A DNA stretch of 64,000 nt from JAKRSE01 sp943369295 (GTDB lineage Bacteria; Armatimonadota; Fimbriimonadia; Fimbriimonadales; Fimbriimonadaceae), in NCBI GenBank assembly GCA_943369295.1, contig CALRMU020000003.1, forward strand, positions 124,001-188,000, read 5' to 3'. Below the pieces are notes generated by a model. It saw only the letters and a program-made list of their open reading frames with translations. It did no database searches and was not told the DNA's origin. Positions 1 to 9,110 of the stretch are shown in pieces; position 1 is the stretch's first letter; each line of letters starts with the position of its first letter. Position numbers and translations under genes: made by a program.

Positions 1-485
1 ACCGAGTCTCGGTAGCTAAACTCCATGATGTTTGGTGAGGTTCTGACAACCTCTCCATCAATCACGACTTCCAACTCCACAAGAAGGTGCTCAATGTTGC
101 CTCGATAGGCGCCAGCGTTGCTGACCAGCGCACCGCCGAGCGTTCCCGGGATACCGACCGCAAACTCAAGTCCCTTCAAGCCCGCTTGGGCTGCTTTGAG
201 AAAGAGCTGCTGGAACCCAATCCCGCTGGATGCCGTGACACGACCAGATTTGTCGATGGAGAGTTCAGAAGCCTGGTTGACAATCCCTCGACCGGGCACG
301 CCTTTGGCGCTCGGAAGAACGTTGCTTCCCCAACCAAGGATTGTAAGGGCTTCATCTGATTCGTGAACCTCTTGTGTCAGGCGAATCAGGTCTGATTTTG
401 TGCGGGCAAAGGCGAGCTTTTCGGCAGGGCCGCCGGCCTTCAAAGTCGTCCAGGGAGCAAGAGGAGCCTTGTCAATCCAGGTCAT
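1..485 (-). CDS. murB: UDP-N-acetylenolpyruvoylglucosamine reductase (MurB), 3' end cut by window edge
   Basis: MurB reduces UDP-GlcNAc-enolpyruvate to UDP-MurNAc in cytoplasmic peptidoglycan precursor synthesis, using FAD and NADPH. About 161 N-terminal residues are visible. They begin MTWIDKAPLAPWTTLKAGG, followed by the FAD-binding region with LGWGSNVLPS and then GLEFAVGIPGTLGGALVSNAG, the family signature around the flavin phosphate site. The ATG at 485 overlaps the tsaB stop as ATGA, so the two genes are probably translationally coupled. The C-terminal substrate-binding domain lies beyond base 1, so the catalytic Ser and Glu cannot be checked. Confidence 0.93.
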   Translation of the reverse strand, partial: MTWIDKAPLAPWTTLKAGGPAEKLAFARTKSDLIRLTQEVHESDEALTILGWGSNVLPSAKGVPGRGIVNQASELSIDKSGRVTASSGIGFQQLFLKAAQAGLKGLEFAVGIPGTLGGALVSNAGAYRGNIEHLLVELEVVIDGEVVRTSPNIMEFSYRDS

Positions 486-1042
486 ATGGACTTCGGCTCC
501 AAAAGGGTGAGAGGCTTTTTGGCGATGCTGACTAAAGGAGCGCTTAAGTAGAGAGGCACAAGGACTTCAGGAGCCATCCAGTTCAATCCCTCGACTAAGG
601 CAGCTCCGCGAGAAGCCAAAGGTGCAGCCTTGTCGAGAGGATCGTAGGCCAAACCGGCTGCATCGAGTTCATCGGCAGTCATGACGCAGGGTTTCTCATG
701 AGGCAGCCGGACAAAGTATTCGCCTCGCCTTGGGGAGATCACCACCGGTTCATCCAAAGAAACAAGATTGAAGGCAGAAATCCCAGCTACCTTGACCCCT
801 AAAGCAAAACCCCAAGTTTTGACCAGGGTCACTCCGACCTTAACCCCGGTCAGACTGCCAGGGCCAAGGTCAGAAACAAATCCCTTGGCCTGGTTCAAGC
901 CATAGCCCGATTCGTTCACCATCTCAATCACTGCCTGACTTGATGAACGAGCTGCTTCGCGGCTGGCTTCGTGCAGAATCTTTCCTTCCTTCACCCAGGC
1001 AATGCTGGCCACGGAAGATGAGGTCGAGACGATAAGGATCAC
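482..1042 (-). CDS. tsaB: tRNA threonylcarbamoyladenosine biosynthesis protein TsaB
   Basis: TsaB is the non-catalytic partner of TsaD in the complex that makes t6A37 in ANN-decoding tRNAs. The 186-aa product starts MILIVSTSSSVASIAW, matching the ASKHA-fold first strand, and carries the family motif DLGPGSLTGVKVG at residues 58-70. It is shorter than E. coli TsaB (about 230 aa), with a reduced C-terminal part. The gene overlaps the upstream secreted-protein gene by 4 bp and murB by 4 bp, giving a three-gene operon. tsaD and tsaE are not in the window. Confidence 0.9.
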   Translation of the reverse strand: MILIVSTSSSVASIAWVKEGKILHEASREAARSSSQAVIEMVNESGYGLNQAKGFVSDLGPGSLTGVKVGVTLVKTWGFALGVKVAGISAFNLVSLDEPVVISPRRGEYFVRLPHEKPCVMTADELDAAGLAYDPLDKAAPLASRGAALVEGLNWMAPEVLVPLYLSAPLVSIAKKPLTLLEPKSI

Positions 1043-2106
1043 GGTTGAGGAGCCAGATTAAGAACCTTGTGGAGTTCCTTCAGATGGTCGGTAGCTTTTC
1101 TCTGCGTCTTGCCTGACTGACTGTTGAGGAAGGTCACCCAGTAGTAGAGTCCCGCATGGCCACCAGTTGTGAGGTGCATTTCTTCAGGGCCAAGAGTTTC
1201 TCCTTCTCCCTTCAGCTTTCCACGCCTCTCGATCTGGAAGACGTTGGCACCGGCTGCGTTAAGGTCAGGACCTTCTTCGCTTCTAAAAGCAATCGAACCG
1301 AAGCTGGTGCCTTTTGAGTTTGAAAGGTTGATGACAGCCCTTCTCATTTCCAGAATTCCTCCGGCACCAAAGTCCAGCAGAACTTCGCCATCCCAGCCTT
1401 GGCGGGTCAGAACGAAGCTTGATTCTTTCTTGACAACTGACCAGGAGCGGGGAAGGGTGATCTGAAGTTTTTGACCAAGAACCTCCATTGGCTCCTGCTT
1501 GACTCCCCTAGGCAGCTTAGGAGCCTTAACCTTGGGGGCAGGAATGTTGGTGACCTTGGGTTCGTTTGGCTGCCGAATGGGATTGGTTGTCGGCGGCTTG
1601 GTGGGGTCCTCTACGGTCGGGAGGTCACCGCTGATCGTCCTCAGAGTATTGAGGGCAGATCGCCACAGACCTTCTGCCTGGGTGTAGCCTTCTGCTGCCG
1701 AAGTCAATCGGAAGGAAAGTTTGGATCCGCTTCGTGAATAAAGAAGGCCCACCAAAGAGGACATCGAAGTGTCGCCATCTTTGTAGGAAAGCTGGGTGAG
1801 CAGCAGGGGGACGCCAAGAATCACTTCATCCCATTGCCTTTCAACGGTGCGGTTCATGGTCTTGGCAACGTCGGCTTGGGCGGTCTGCCAGGCTGCCTGC
1901 TCCTGTCGAAATGCAACATTCAGAACCTGAACGTTTGCCTTTTTGCCTCCTTCCAATGGGATTTCAAAGACGCTGTAAAGCCTTTCCTTTCGGTATTCCC
2001 AGTTCGAAGGATAGCTGAAGGTGAGCCCAGTTTCCTTATCTTGAAAAGTCTGCGTTGACTGCCCCAAAGTTGTGAGGAAGATTAAGCCTGCTGCCGCCAT
2101 CATCAT
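1039..2106 (-). CDS. Secreted two-domain protein with PsbP-like fold, function unknown
   Basis: The 355-aa product has an N-terminal signal peptide (residues about 1-18, MMMAAAGLIFLTTLGQS). A domain beginning GLTFSYPSNWEYRK (residues 27-40) follows, a pattern typical of PsbP/DcrB-like folds in exported proteins. A proline-rich linker lies at about 160-203, and a second domain containing ITLPRSWSVVKK looks like a diverged repeat of the first. No catalytic motif is visible. It is the first gene of the operon with tsaB and murB. The first three codons are all ATG, so the exact start is uncertain. The fold assignment is inferred from motif pattern only. Confidence 0.7.
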   Translation of the reverse strand: MMMAAAGLIFLTTLGQSTQTFQDKETGLTFSYPSNWEYRKERLYSVFEIPLEGGKKANVQVLNVAFRQEQAAWQTAQADVAKTMNRTVERQWDEVILGVPLLLTQLSYKDGDTSMSSLVGLLYSRSGSKLSFRLTSAAEGYTQAEGLWRSALNTLRTISGDLPTVEDPTKPPTTNPIRQPNEPKVTNIPAPKVKAPKLPRGVKQEPMEVLGQKLQITLPRSWSVVKKESSFVLTRQGWDGEVLLDFGAGGILEMRRAVINLSNSKGTSFGSIAFRSEEGPDLNAAGANVFQIERRGKLKGEGETLGPEEMHLTTGGHAGLYYWVTFLNSQSGKTQRKATDHLKELHKVLNLAPQP

Positions 2107-2193
2107 GCTGCTTTCCGTCGAGACGTTCGGAGATGGACTCCAGCTTCGTCCGCCCTATTAAGGCTGCCCCAAGGTACCCAAGTCGGGGCCTGA

Positions 2194-2199
2194 TAGACT
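2194..2199 (+). promoter_or_regulatory. Putative leaderless -10 element (TAGACT) before the SIS gene
   Basis: TAGACT ends 7 nt before the ATG at 2207, too close for a normal leader with a Shine-Dalgarno site. The same TANNNT spacing recurs before other genes in this window. Confidence 0.45.
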
Positions 2200-2206
2200 A
2201 GCAGGC

Positions 2207-3160
2207 ATGGCTGGCATGGGCGTGGCGATGGAAAAGGAGATTCGGCAGCAGCCGTCTGTCCTCGCTGAACAGGGTCCAAAGTGGTTCGATCAGGCGAGTT
2301 CGGCTCTGGCTGGAAGAAGATTCGACATGGTCCTGCTAGCGGCAAGAGGCTCTAGCGATCACGCGGCCCTTTATGCCCGCTATCTGATAGAGATTTACCT
2401 CCAGATTCCCGTCTGCCTGGCAGCCCCCAGCGTCCTGACTCGATACGGATCGAAGGTTAAGTATCAGAACTGCCTTGCTATCGGGATCAGCCAGAGTGGA
2501 GCCGCGCCAGACGTGGCGGAAGTCATGTCTGAGCTGAGGTCGCAGGGACACTTTACGGTCGGTGTGACCAACACGGCCGGCAGCCGCCTGACCCAGGTCA
2601 CCGACCTGGCTCTGCTTTTGGAAGCAGGAGAAGAGGTCTCGATTGCTGCTACCAAGACTTATTCAGCTTCACTTCTGGCCCTCTATCAAGTTATTCGAGC
2701 TTTAGGTGCCGACCTTCCTGACCCTCAAGGTCAGACCCCAGATGACGCCTGGGTCAACGCATGTCATGAATCGGCGGTGGAATCGCTTGGTCCGGTGCTG
2801 CGTTGTGATCCCCTGTTTAGTCTTGCCCGAGGAATCAACTTCTGCACAGCCCACGAGGCGGCCCTGAAGCTGATGGAGTGCGCACTGCTGCCCTGCAAGG
2901 CTTATTCGACGGCAGATTTTGCCCACGGCCCTAAAGCCTTGGCTGATGCGAGAACAGCAGCCTTGTGCTTCGGCGAAGCCTCACCAGAACTCACGGAATC
3001 TGGAATGGTTTTGGTGAAATCTCTGGATGCAGACAAGGGACCTTTAGAGCCAGTCTGGCAGGCAGTTTTTGCCCAGTGGGTGGCTCTTTTGGCGGCTAGA
3101 GCAAGGGGGCTTGATCCAGACAGGGCGCAAAACTTGAATAAAGTCACAAAAACTCTCTAG
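2207..3160 (+). CDS. SIS-domain protein, GlmS-isomerase/NagB-II-like
   Basis: The 317-aa protein consists of two SIS domains, like the isomerase half of GlmS but without the glutaminase domain. Domain 1 carries ARGSSDHA (46-53) and GISQSGAAPD (93-102), the sugar-phosphate binding loops. Domain 2 carries TAHEAALKLME and STADFAHGPKAL (about 215-246). Such stand-alone proteins act as glucosamine-6-phosphate deaminases (NagB-II) or related aldose-ketose isomerases/deaminases, so the role is probably amino-sugar phosphate metabolism in the cytoplasm. ATGs at 2207, 2216 and 2228 are possible starts; 2228 (MEKEIRQQP) fits family N-termini well, while 2207 fits the TAGACT element. The substrate cannot be decided from sequence. 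Confidence 0.85.
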   Translation: MAGMGVAMEKEIRQQPSVLAEQGPKWFDQASSALAGRRFDMVLLAARGSSDHAALYARYLIEIYLQIPVCLAAPSVLTRYGSKVKYQNCLAIGISQSGAAPDVAEVMSELRSQGHFTVGVTNTAGSRLTQVTDLALLLEAGEEVSIAATKTYSASLLALYQVIRALGADLPDPQGQTPDDAWVNACHESAVESLGPVLRCDPLFSLARGINFCTAHEAALKLMECALLPCKAYSTADFAHGPKALADARTAALCFGEASPELTESGMVLVKSLDADKGPLEPVWQAVFAQWVALLAARARGLDPDRAQNLNKVTKTL

Positions 3161-3238
3161 GCCTTTGCATCCCGGCAGCAACCTGAACTTTAGGGCCTGC
3201 GTCATGCAGCTAAGGGGCAACCCGGAGGAGAAAACAAA

Positions 3239-3745
3239 ATGACGACTCTCGGTGACATCGTCGCTATCGCAGCTATGCTGCTGGGACTCTCTGCAACGGC
3301 TTGGGGGGCAGTGGTTCTTACCATGCTGCTTGCCAGACAAAGGGTTCAGGCCACTTCGGCCAGAATTCAGGCCCATCCTTTCAAGGTTGGCTTTGCTGGT
3401 CTGGGAATGACCCTCCTGATCATTCTCGCCGCCATCGTCCTCCTCAATTTGGATCCAGTTTCCAAGACGCTCGGATTTCTCATCATTCTCATCCAGGCAT
3501 TGATGGGAGTGATCGGGGCCGCCTTTGTTGCTTCGGCCGCCGCGGAGCAGATTCAGATCAATGATCCTTCCATGAGCCGCTACACAGCCATGGTTAAAGC
3601 CTCACTCTTGGTCGTCGCGATGGCCTCATTGCCCGTGATTGGCTGGTTCGTGGTAACCCCCATTCTTCTTTCTTTTGGCACCCATGCCGTCTTGGTGCGA
3701 AGGACTCGACCCGCTGTTCAGGCAGTCTCTCCGGAGGCTTCGTGA
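3239..3745 (+). CDS. Small integral membrane protein, function unknown
   Basis: The 168-aa product has four hydrophobic stretches (about residues 7-30, 46-68, 73-95 and 120-148) and no recognisable domain. The start is supported by a strong GGAGG ribosome-binding site 9-10 nt upstream. The gene ends in a GTGA overlap with the DUF1800 gene, so it heads a three-gene operon of membrane or exported proteins. The 78-nt upstream gap could form short hairpins (CTGC-GTCAT-GCAG and GGG-CAA-CCC), but no known riboswitch is recognised. Confidence 0.7.
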   Translation: MTTLGDIVAIAAMLLGLSATAWGAVVLTMLLARQRVQATSARIQAHPFKVGFAGLGMTLLIILAAIVLLNLDPVSKTLGFLIILIQALMGVIGAAFVASAAAEQIQINDPSMSRYTAMVKASLLVVAMASLPVIGWFVVTPILLSFGTHAVLVRRTRPAVQAVSPEAS

Positions 3746-5172
3746 AGCTGACCCGTCGTCAGCTCTTGGGAGCGGCGGCGGGTGGAAGTCTGGTGCTGGC
3801 AGGAGGCTGCGGTCAAGTTCGAAGGATCGCAGAAGGGCCGCCGCCACCCCTTTCACCACCAAACCTGACCACAGAGCCAGATCTGGCCGCCTTCACCCGC
3901 TTCGGTTATGGTCTCAGCGCTTCAGATCAATCTCCCTTGAAGAAGGGAAGAAAGCAGTGGTTTGAAGAACAGCTGAACCCTACCGAGGATGAGCCTGGGC
4001 TTTTGAGCTTGGCCCTCTTTCGGATGGACATCAACCATCTGACGGCCTACGAATTGAGGGATATTCCAAGCCCTCTCGTTCTTGACCAGCTGCAGCGTGC
4101 TGCTATCTTGAGAGCTGTCTACTCTCCATGGCAGCTGCGAGAGAGAATGGCCGACTTCTGGGGCAACCACTTCAGCATCTTTGCCCGAAAAGGTCTTGCT
4201 GTTTATCGCAAGCCGCAGGATGAAAGAGATGTCGTGAGGGCGAATTGCCTGGGATCATTCCCGGAGATGCTGCGGGCTTCGGCTCGTTCAACAGCGATGC
4301 TGCTCTACCTAGATCAGCAGGCATCCAACTTTGTCCAACCAAACGAGAACTACGCTCGTGAACTGCTGGAACTTCACTCCTTGGGGCTGGAAGCGGGCTA
4401 TACCCAGCAGGATGTGATGGAGGCTGCTCGCTGCTTTACTGGCTGGACCGAAGAACGAAGATTCCTTCACCCGAAGGGGCAGTTTGTCTTCAGGGAAGAC
4501 TTGCACGATAAGGGCACCAAGGTGGTCATGGGTCACACCATTCATCCCGCCGGAGTTGAAGAAGGTGAAAAGATCATTGAGATCGTGGCCTTCCATCCTG
4601 CCACGGCTCGACACCTTTCGAAAAAACTCTGCCAGAACTTTTTGGGCAGAGAAGACGATGTGGTGGTTAAGCCTGTCAGTGAAGCCTATATGGCTTCAAA
4701 AGGCGACATCAAAACTATGCTTAGGGTCATCTTCGATCTTTCTGAGCAGGGTCTCGCCCAGCCGACAATCAAACGACCTTTTGATGTGGCAGTCACGGCT
4801 ATTCGTGGTCTTGGCGCAGAGACAGACGGGGGAGGCGGCCTGCAGACTCATCTAGCCAAGATGGGTCAGCCCTTGTACCAGTGGCCAATGCCAGATGGAT
4901 TCCCCGTTGAGGCCGTGGCCTGGAAGGGATCTCTGCTGGCCAGGTGGAATTTCGCGCTTGAACTTGCTGGAGGCAAGATCGGCGGGACGAGCCTGAACCA
5001 GGAACGGCTTGCCGGACTGAATGCCAAAGGCATAGTCGCCACTCTGCTTGGCATGAGCCCAGATTCTGAGGCGGTTAAGTCCCTAACCTCCAAGTTCCCC
5101 AAAGAGGCAACGCCGATTCAGTCGGCCGCCTTGTGTCTCGCGAGTTCTGAGTTTCAATGGAGGCCCGCATGA
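3742..5172 (+). CDS. DUF1800 family protein, Tat-exported lipoprotein
   Basis: The start is GTG, overlapping the previous stop by 4 bp. The 476-aa product begins MKLTRRQLLGAAAGG and continues to LAGGC, a twin-arginine motif followed by a lipobox, so it is probably exported folded and lipid-anchored. The body matches DUF1800: an R-FGYG segment near residue 50, WGNHFSIF, NENYARELLELHSLG and FTGWT, in the usual order and length. DUF1800 genes are typically paired with DUF1501 genes in Planctomycetes, Armatimonadota and Proteobacteria, as here. The molecular function is unknown; a role at the cell surface is inferred from export and pairing. Confidence 0.9.
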   Translation: MKLTRRQLLGAAAGGSLVLAGGCGQVRRIAEGPPPPLSPPNLTTEPDLAAFTRFGYGLSASDQSPLKKGRKQWFEEQLNPTEDEPGLLSLALFRMDINHLTAYELRDIPSPLVLDQLQRAAILRAVYSPWQLRERMADFWGNHFSIFARKGLAVYRKPQDERDVVRANCLGSFPEMLRASARSTAMLLYLDQQASNFVQPNENYARELLELHSLGLEAGYTQQDVMEAARCFTGWTEERRFLHPKGQFVFREDLHDKGTKVVMGHTIHPAGVEEGEKIIEIVAFHPATARHLSKKLCQNFLGREDDVVVKPVSEAYMASKGDIKTMLRVIFDLSEQGLAQPTIKRPFDVAVTAIRGLGAETDGGGGLQTHLAKMGQPLYQWPMPDGFPVEAVAWKGSLLARWNFALELAGGKIGGTSLNQERLAGLNAKGIVATLLGMSPDSEAVKSLTSKFPKEATPIQSAALCLASSEFQWRPA

Positions 5173-6443
5173 AGCCATGGTTTAGCTGTGATGGAAAGGG
5201 TGGTTTGGATTCCGCCCCAGTCTTGCCAAGAAGGCAGGTTCTCGCGGGCGGCTTGGTGGGCCTTGGCAGCCTTTTGCTGGCCCGTCACGGTTTGGCTCAG
5301 GCCTCGTTCCAGGTCAAGCCAGAGCACGACAACGTCCTGGTCGTTATCTTTCTGCGCGGTGGTGCAGATGGAGTCAACATGGTCGCCCCCTATCAGGAGG
5401 ATGACTACTACAAAGAGCGCCCGACTGTGGCGGTCAAAAAGCCTGGGGCTGGTACCGATCGACTGCTGGATCTCGACGGGTTCTTTGGCCTTCATCCATC
5501 GCTTGGCGGCATGAAGCCTCTGTGGGATGATGAGCAGCTGGCGGTCATTCATGCCGTTGGTTCCGGTGACCAGACTCGAAGCCACTTTGAGGCTATGTCC
5601 ACCATGGAACGGGGTCTTGCCAACGAAGTTGAGGCCGCGGGCGGAGGCTGGCTCGGAAGACACCTTCTGACAACGCCGGGCAGAGACACTCCATTAAGGG
5701 CCGTCTCTCTCAGCGACTTCATGCCCGATTCATTAGGGGGCGCTTTAGGAGCAGTTGCGATGCAAAGTCTGAACGATTTCAGGCTAAGTAATTCGGATTC
5801 CGAAGTTCTTGAAGCACTCTCCCGACTCTATGATGGCGACAAAGACGTGATGGCTCAGGCGGGTCATGACACTTTGGCTGTCCTGAGGAGCCTCGCCGAA
5901 GAAGACCCTTCATCCTACAAGCCGGATCACGGGACGATCTACCCGGAGAACCCCTTGGGGCGGTCTCTGCGTGAAGTGGCCTTTTTGGTGAAGAAGGAAA
6001 TGGGACTCGAAATTGCCTGTATGGATTCTCACCTGTGGGACACTCACGTGGCTCAAGGGGCGGCGGTTGGCTGGCAGGCAACTCTTCTCAAGGATCTGGG
6101 AGATGCGGTCGGCGCCTTCTTCAAGGATCTTGGCAGGCTGCGAAGCAAGGTGACCCTGGTGATCCAGACCGAGTTCGGCCGCCGGATTGATGAGAATGCT
6201 GGTTTCGGCACGGACCACGGGCGAGGTTCAGTGATGTTCGTCGCCGGGGGCAAGGTCAAGGGGGGAATCCATGGCAAGTGGCCGACCCTGGCTCTGGATA
6301 AAAGGGAAGGTCCGGGTGACCTGCGAGTCATGAATGACTATCGCGATGTCCTCGCCGAGATTCTGACAAAGAGGCTTCATACCGCTGATCTGAAGAAGGT
6401 CTTCCCGACCCGTGAAGTGGGAAGTCTTAATCTTCTGACTTAG
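5169..6443 (+). CDS. DUF1501 family protein, Tat-exported
   Basis: The ATG at 5169 is preferred over that at 5157 because it overlaps the DUF1800 stop exactly as ATGA, giving 424 aa. The N-terminus holds a Tat signal (PRRQVLAGGLVGLG...LLARHGLAQA). The body has DUF1501 features: VVIFLRGGADGVN, LHPSLGGMKPLWDD, THFEA-type SHFEAMSTMERG, MDSHLWDTH and TEFGRRIDENAGFGTDHGRG. That last segment resembles the metal-site region of alkaline phosphatase superfamily enzymes, so hydrolase activity on a surface substrate is plausible but unproven. No terminator is seen directly after it. Confidence 0.9.
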   Translation: MKPWFSCDGKGGLDSAPVLPRRQVLAGGLVGLGSLLLARHGLAQASFQVKPEHDNVLVVIFLRGGADGVNMVAPYQEDDYYKERPTVAVKKPGAGTDRLLDLDGFFGLHPSLGGMKPLWDDEQLAVIHAVGSGDQTRSHFEAMSTMERGLANEVEAAGGGWLGRHLLTTPGRDTPLRAVSLSDFMPDSLGGALGAVAMQSLNDFRLSNSDSEVLEALSRLYDGDKDVMAQAGHDTLAVLRSLAEEDPSSYKPDHGTIYPENPLGRSLREVAFLVKKEMGLEIACMDSHLWDTHVAQGAAVGWQATLLKDLGDAVGAFFKDLGRLRSKVTLVIQTEFGRRIDENAGFGTDHGRGSVMFVAGGKVKGGIHGKWPTLALDKREGPGDLRVMNDYRDVLAEILTKRLHTADLKKVFPTREVGSLNLLT

Positions 6444-6712
6444 CCCTGCCAGTGTGGAGTGACTAGAGTTTCGGGTGCCACGATCTGGTACGACGAAGGA
6501 GGACTAGGCCGTGAATGGAAATCCTTAATAAGGTTTCCGCATCACGGCCTTCGTCGGCCAGGTTTGCTGGTTAGATTGCAGTCAAATGCTCTTGACCTGC
6601 CCCTAGCTCCTGTGTGCCAGACAGGGACACAAGGGGGTGTTTTCATTGAGCTGCGTGCACTGGTCACGGACCAGTGGCACCCAAAGTCAACCAGACGGAT
6701 TGCTTCAAGAGC
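6444..6712. other. Intergenic region with dispersed repeat, no gene seen
   Basis: This non-coding stretch lies between the convergent DUF1501 and E1-beta genes. It holds the 26-bp palindromic repeat at 6657-6682. An imperfect repeat-like segment near 6476-6515 shares GGTGCCA with segments near 10208 and 26161. A second small dyad (TGTGTGCC/GGGACACA) lies near 6611. No supported ORF is present. Confidence 0.6.
6657..6682. repeat. 26-bp dispersed palindrome, copy 1
   Basis: The core is CACTGGTC-ACG-GACCAGTG, flanked by GC on the left and GCACCC on the right. An identical 26-mer occurs at 15827-15852 and a compensated variant at 26506-26531. This resembles REP-type elements. Confidence 0.85.
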
Positions 6713-6751
6713 AAAAAACCGGGGACGGCTCAATCGAGCTATCCCCGGCTT
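6713..6751 (-). terminator. Intrinsic terminator of the E1 alpha/beta operon
   Basis: On the minus strand an AGCCGGGGA/TCCCCGGTT stem is followed by a TTTTTT run, 17 nt after the E1-beta stop. Confidence 0.85.
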
Positions 6752-6767
6752 CTTTGTTTCTCTGATC

Positions 6768-7784
6768 TTAGTAGCGACAGATCCGCAGACTTTCCGTAAC
6801 GATCTCTTCAATCGTAGGAAGGACGAAGCTTTCAAGAGGCTTAACCCAGGGTACTGGGGTATCCAGCCTTGTGATTCGTCCGGGGGGAGCATCAAGAAGC
6901 TCAAAGGCATCAGCCGCGATTCGGGCCAAGACTTCTCCGGCAAAGCCGCAGGTCTTAGGGGCCTCGTTCACGACAAGAAGTCGGTTCGTCTTCTTCAAGG
7001 ATTCCAGAATAGCTTCTTCATCCAAGGGCACTAGACTTCTAAGGTCGATGACCTCGGCGGAAAAGCCTTCGTTCTGAATCTTTTCGGCTGCCTTCATGCA
7101 GTGATGAACATTCTGGCCGTAGGTGACGATCGTGATGTCCTTGCCTTCGCGAGCGATGCGAGCCTTGCCAATCGGAACGATGGCATCATCGCCCGTCTTC
7201 AGCTCTTCTTCGATGGCTCTCTGGCGATAAAGCTCCTTGATCTCGTAAAAGATCACAGGGTTGCCATCGCGAAGAGCAGAGATCATCAGTCCCTTGGCAT
7301 CGCTGGGAGTCGAAGGGCATACCACCTTGAGTCCAGGGGAGTGGCAGAACCACGCCTCGTTCATTTGTGAATGGTAAAGGGCGCCGCCGCCGTAGCCACC
7401 GGCTGGTCCGCGAATCACCATGTTGATGTTCACGTCACCGGCAGTGCGGTAATGGTAGGTGGCGGTCATGTTGACAATCTGGTCAAATCCGCAGGAGATG
7501 AAGTCGATGAACTGCATCTCGGCCATGACTGTCTTGCCTGCCAGAGCCATGCCGCATCCGACACCCACAATAGCAGCTTCGCTGATGGGAGCATCGATGA
7601 CGCGCTCTTTGCCGAACTTTGCCTGGAGGCCATCGGTGACACCGAAGGCGCCGCCGAGAATTCCGATGTCTTCACCCAGGCAGATCATGCCGGGGTTGCG
7701 CTCCATCTCTTCCGAGATCGCCTCCTTAAGGGCGGTCAAGTAGTTCTTTTTAAGATTGACGGGGGCTGCTGCGGGGGCGCTCAC
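6768..7784 (-). CDS. pdhB: 2-oxoacid (pyruvate) dehydrogenase E1 component, beta subunit
   Basis: The 338-aa protein is the beta subunit of a heterotetrameric thiamine-diphosphate E1. It shows the family landmarks GEDIG near residue 38, VIDAPISEAAIVGVGCGMA and EMQFIDFI, then ADGG-equivalent transketolase C-terminal motifs (VTYGQNVHHCM, EVIDLRSLVPLD). The gene overlaps the alpha subunit gene by 4 bp, so the two are co-translated, and it is followed by a strong terminator. E2 and E3 genes are not in the window. Pyruvate is the likeliest substrate, but branched-chain 2-oxoacid or acetoin use cannot be excluded from sequence. Confidence 0.92.
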   Translation of the reverse strand: MSAPAAAPVNLKKNYLTALKEAISEEMERNPGMICLGEDIGILGGAFGVTDGLQAKFGKERVIDAPISEAAIVGVGCGMALAGKTVMAEMQFIDFISCGFDQIVNMTATYHYRTAGDVNINMVIRGPAGGYGGGALYHSQMNEAWFCHSPGLKVVCPSTPSDAKGLMISALRDGNPVIFYEIKELYRQRAIEEELKTGDDAIVPIGKARIAREGKDITIVTYGQNVHHCMKAAEKIQNEGFSAEVIDLRSLVPLDEEAILESLKKTNRLLVVNEAPKTCGFAGEVLARIAADAFELLDAPPGRITRLDTPVPWVKPLESFVLPTIEEIVTESLRICRY

Positions 7785-8932
7785 TTTCCAGACTCCTTAA
7801 AGACCCACATTCCGCCTTCAGCCGCATCGGGCTCGGGCGAAGAAACGGCAGATTCGACTCCTTCGGTGATGAATTTGACGACTTCGGGTGGGAAGTCCTT
7901 GTCGGTCACATCACCGGCTCCTCGGCCTTCAGCCTGGAACTCGGCAAACTCGGCATCGTTCATTTCACCGAGAGCAAGAAGGGTTCGCTTCATCACAGCG
8001 ATAGGATCCTTCTCACGGGCTTCGTCGATGACCTGCTGCCAGGAATCTCCGTAGTGCTGCTGACGGTACTTAATGGCTCGATCGTCGTCGTGGTCTCCGT
8101 GGCCGTAGCTGCGGAAGGAAACACATTCGACAATGCTGGGGCCGCCGCCGCTGCGGGCGTGCTCGACTGCCTGCATCACCTTGTCGTAGACATCAAGAAC
8201 ATCCTGACCATCTGCGACGAGGCCAGGGATTCCGTAGCCGTTGGCTCGTCCAGCAAAATTCGATAGGCCAGGGGGCAACGATTCTCGAACAGGTGTGCCG
8301 TAAGCCCACTGATTGTTCTCAATAATCGTCACCATGGGCAGCTTGTGAACAGCCGCAAAATTGATGGCTTCGTGGAAGACGCCCTGAGCTGTTGAACCCT
8401 CTCCGTTAAAGGTGAGGCACACAGAGTCGTTTCCGCTCAGTCGGTCGGCATAGACGACGCCAGCGGCACAAGGAATCGTGCCTGCAAGCATGGAAGTCGA
8501 GCCGATGATCTTGGCGCTCTTCTTGCCGATGTGAGACCAGTTGTCTCGGGCTCTGCCCGGAGAGGTCACTCTGCCCCAAACCTGGCCACAGACTTCCTGA
8601 ATGCTCATGCCCAAACGGTCAGGGTTGCGCCATCCAGCCTTCAGATCCTTGAGGAAGAAGGCGGGCATATCCCTGTGGATCGGGCTGATCCAGTCGGTGG
8701 GGCGAAGACCGTAAAGGGCTCCGACCAAGATGGCTTCCTGGTTGTGGGAAGAGTAGAGAGTGCCGCGAAGGCGTCCTCGCTTTTTCTCCTTGATCAGCCG
8801 GACATCAAAGTACCGCGCAAGGTAAAGCTGCATCAGCATTTCCTTGCGGTCTTCGGCCGTTAAGGTATGTCGCGGCATGGGTCTTCCTGACTCGCTGGAA
8901 GCGGGTGATTCCGTTCGGGCTTTGATCGCCAA
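7781..8932 (-). CDS. pdhA: 2-oxoacid (pyruvate) dehydrogenase E1 component, alpha subunit
   Basis: The 383-aa alpha subunit decarboxylates the 2-oxoacid with ThDP and passes the acyl group to E2 lipoyl domains. The ThDP/Mg motif is GEGSTAQG (177-184), ending at ENN (205-207). The usual GDG is GEG here, a conservative change also found in some fused E1 enzymes. The phosphorylation-loop region (RVTSPGRARDNW) is present. The start codon is TTG at 8932, preceded by GGAGACGAAG, a good ribosome-binding site. The gene is first in a two-gene operon with the beta subunit. The N-terminal 30 residues are low-complexity and probably disordered. Confidence 0.9.
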   Translation of the reverse strand: MAIKARTESPASSESGRPMPRHTLTAEDRKEMLMQLYLARYFDVRLIKEKKRGRLRGTLYSSHNQEAILVGALYGLRPTDWISPIHRDMPAFFLKDLKAGWRNPDRLGMSIQEVCGQVWGRVTSPGRARDNWSHIGKKSAKIIGSTSMLAGTIPCAAGVVYADRLSGNDSVCLTFNGEGSTAQGVFHEAINFAAVHKLPMVTIIENNQWAYGTPVRESLPPGLSNFAGRANGYGIPGLVADGQDVLDVYDKVMQAVEHARSGGGPSIVECVSFRSYGHGDHDDDRAIKYRQQHYGDSWQQVIDEAREKDPIAVMKRTLLALGEMNDAEFAEFQAEGRGAGDVTDKDFPPEVVKFITEGVESAVSSPEPDAAEGGMWVFKESGK

Positions 8933-9110
8933 CTTCGTCTCCGATTATCCGACTCTGGGTCGAAGTGGCCCAAAAGGATACCAGGGGTATCCCAAGGCTT
9001 CTTTACAGTTTCGGTCCTTAGACCACCAACAACTCAGAGGTTGAGACCATCAGCATAAGAAAAATTCATTAAAAATGCTGAAAGTCGTCTTTCTGTTAGT
9101 CTTTACGCAG

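Noticed and set aside
3161..3238. Riboswitch-like leader before the small membrane protein
   Set aside because: Short hairpins can be drawn, but no consensus of a known class fits and the segment is too short for most aptamers.
7371..8054. 227-codon plus-strand frame across the E1 alpha/beta genes
   Set aside because: It is antisense to two well-conserved dehydrogenase subunits and has no recognisable protein features.
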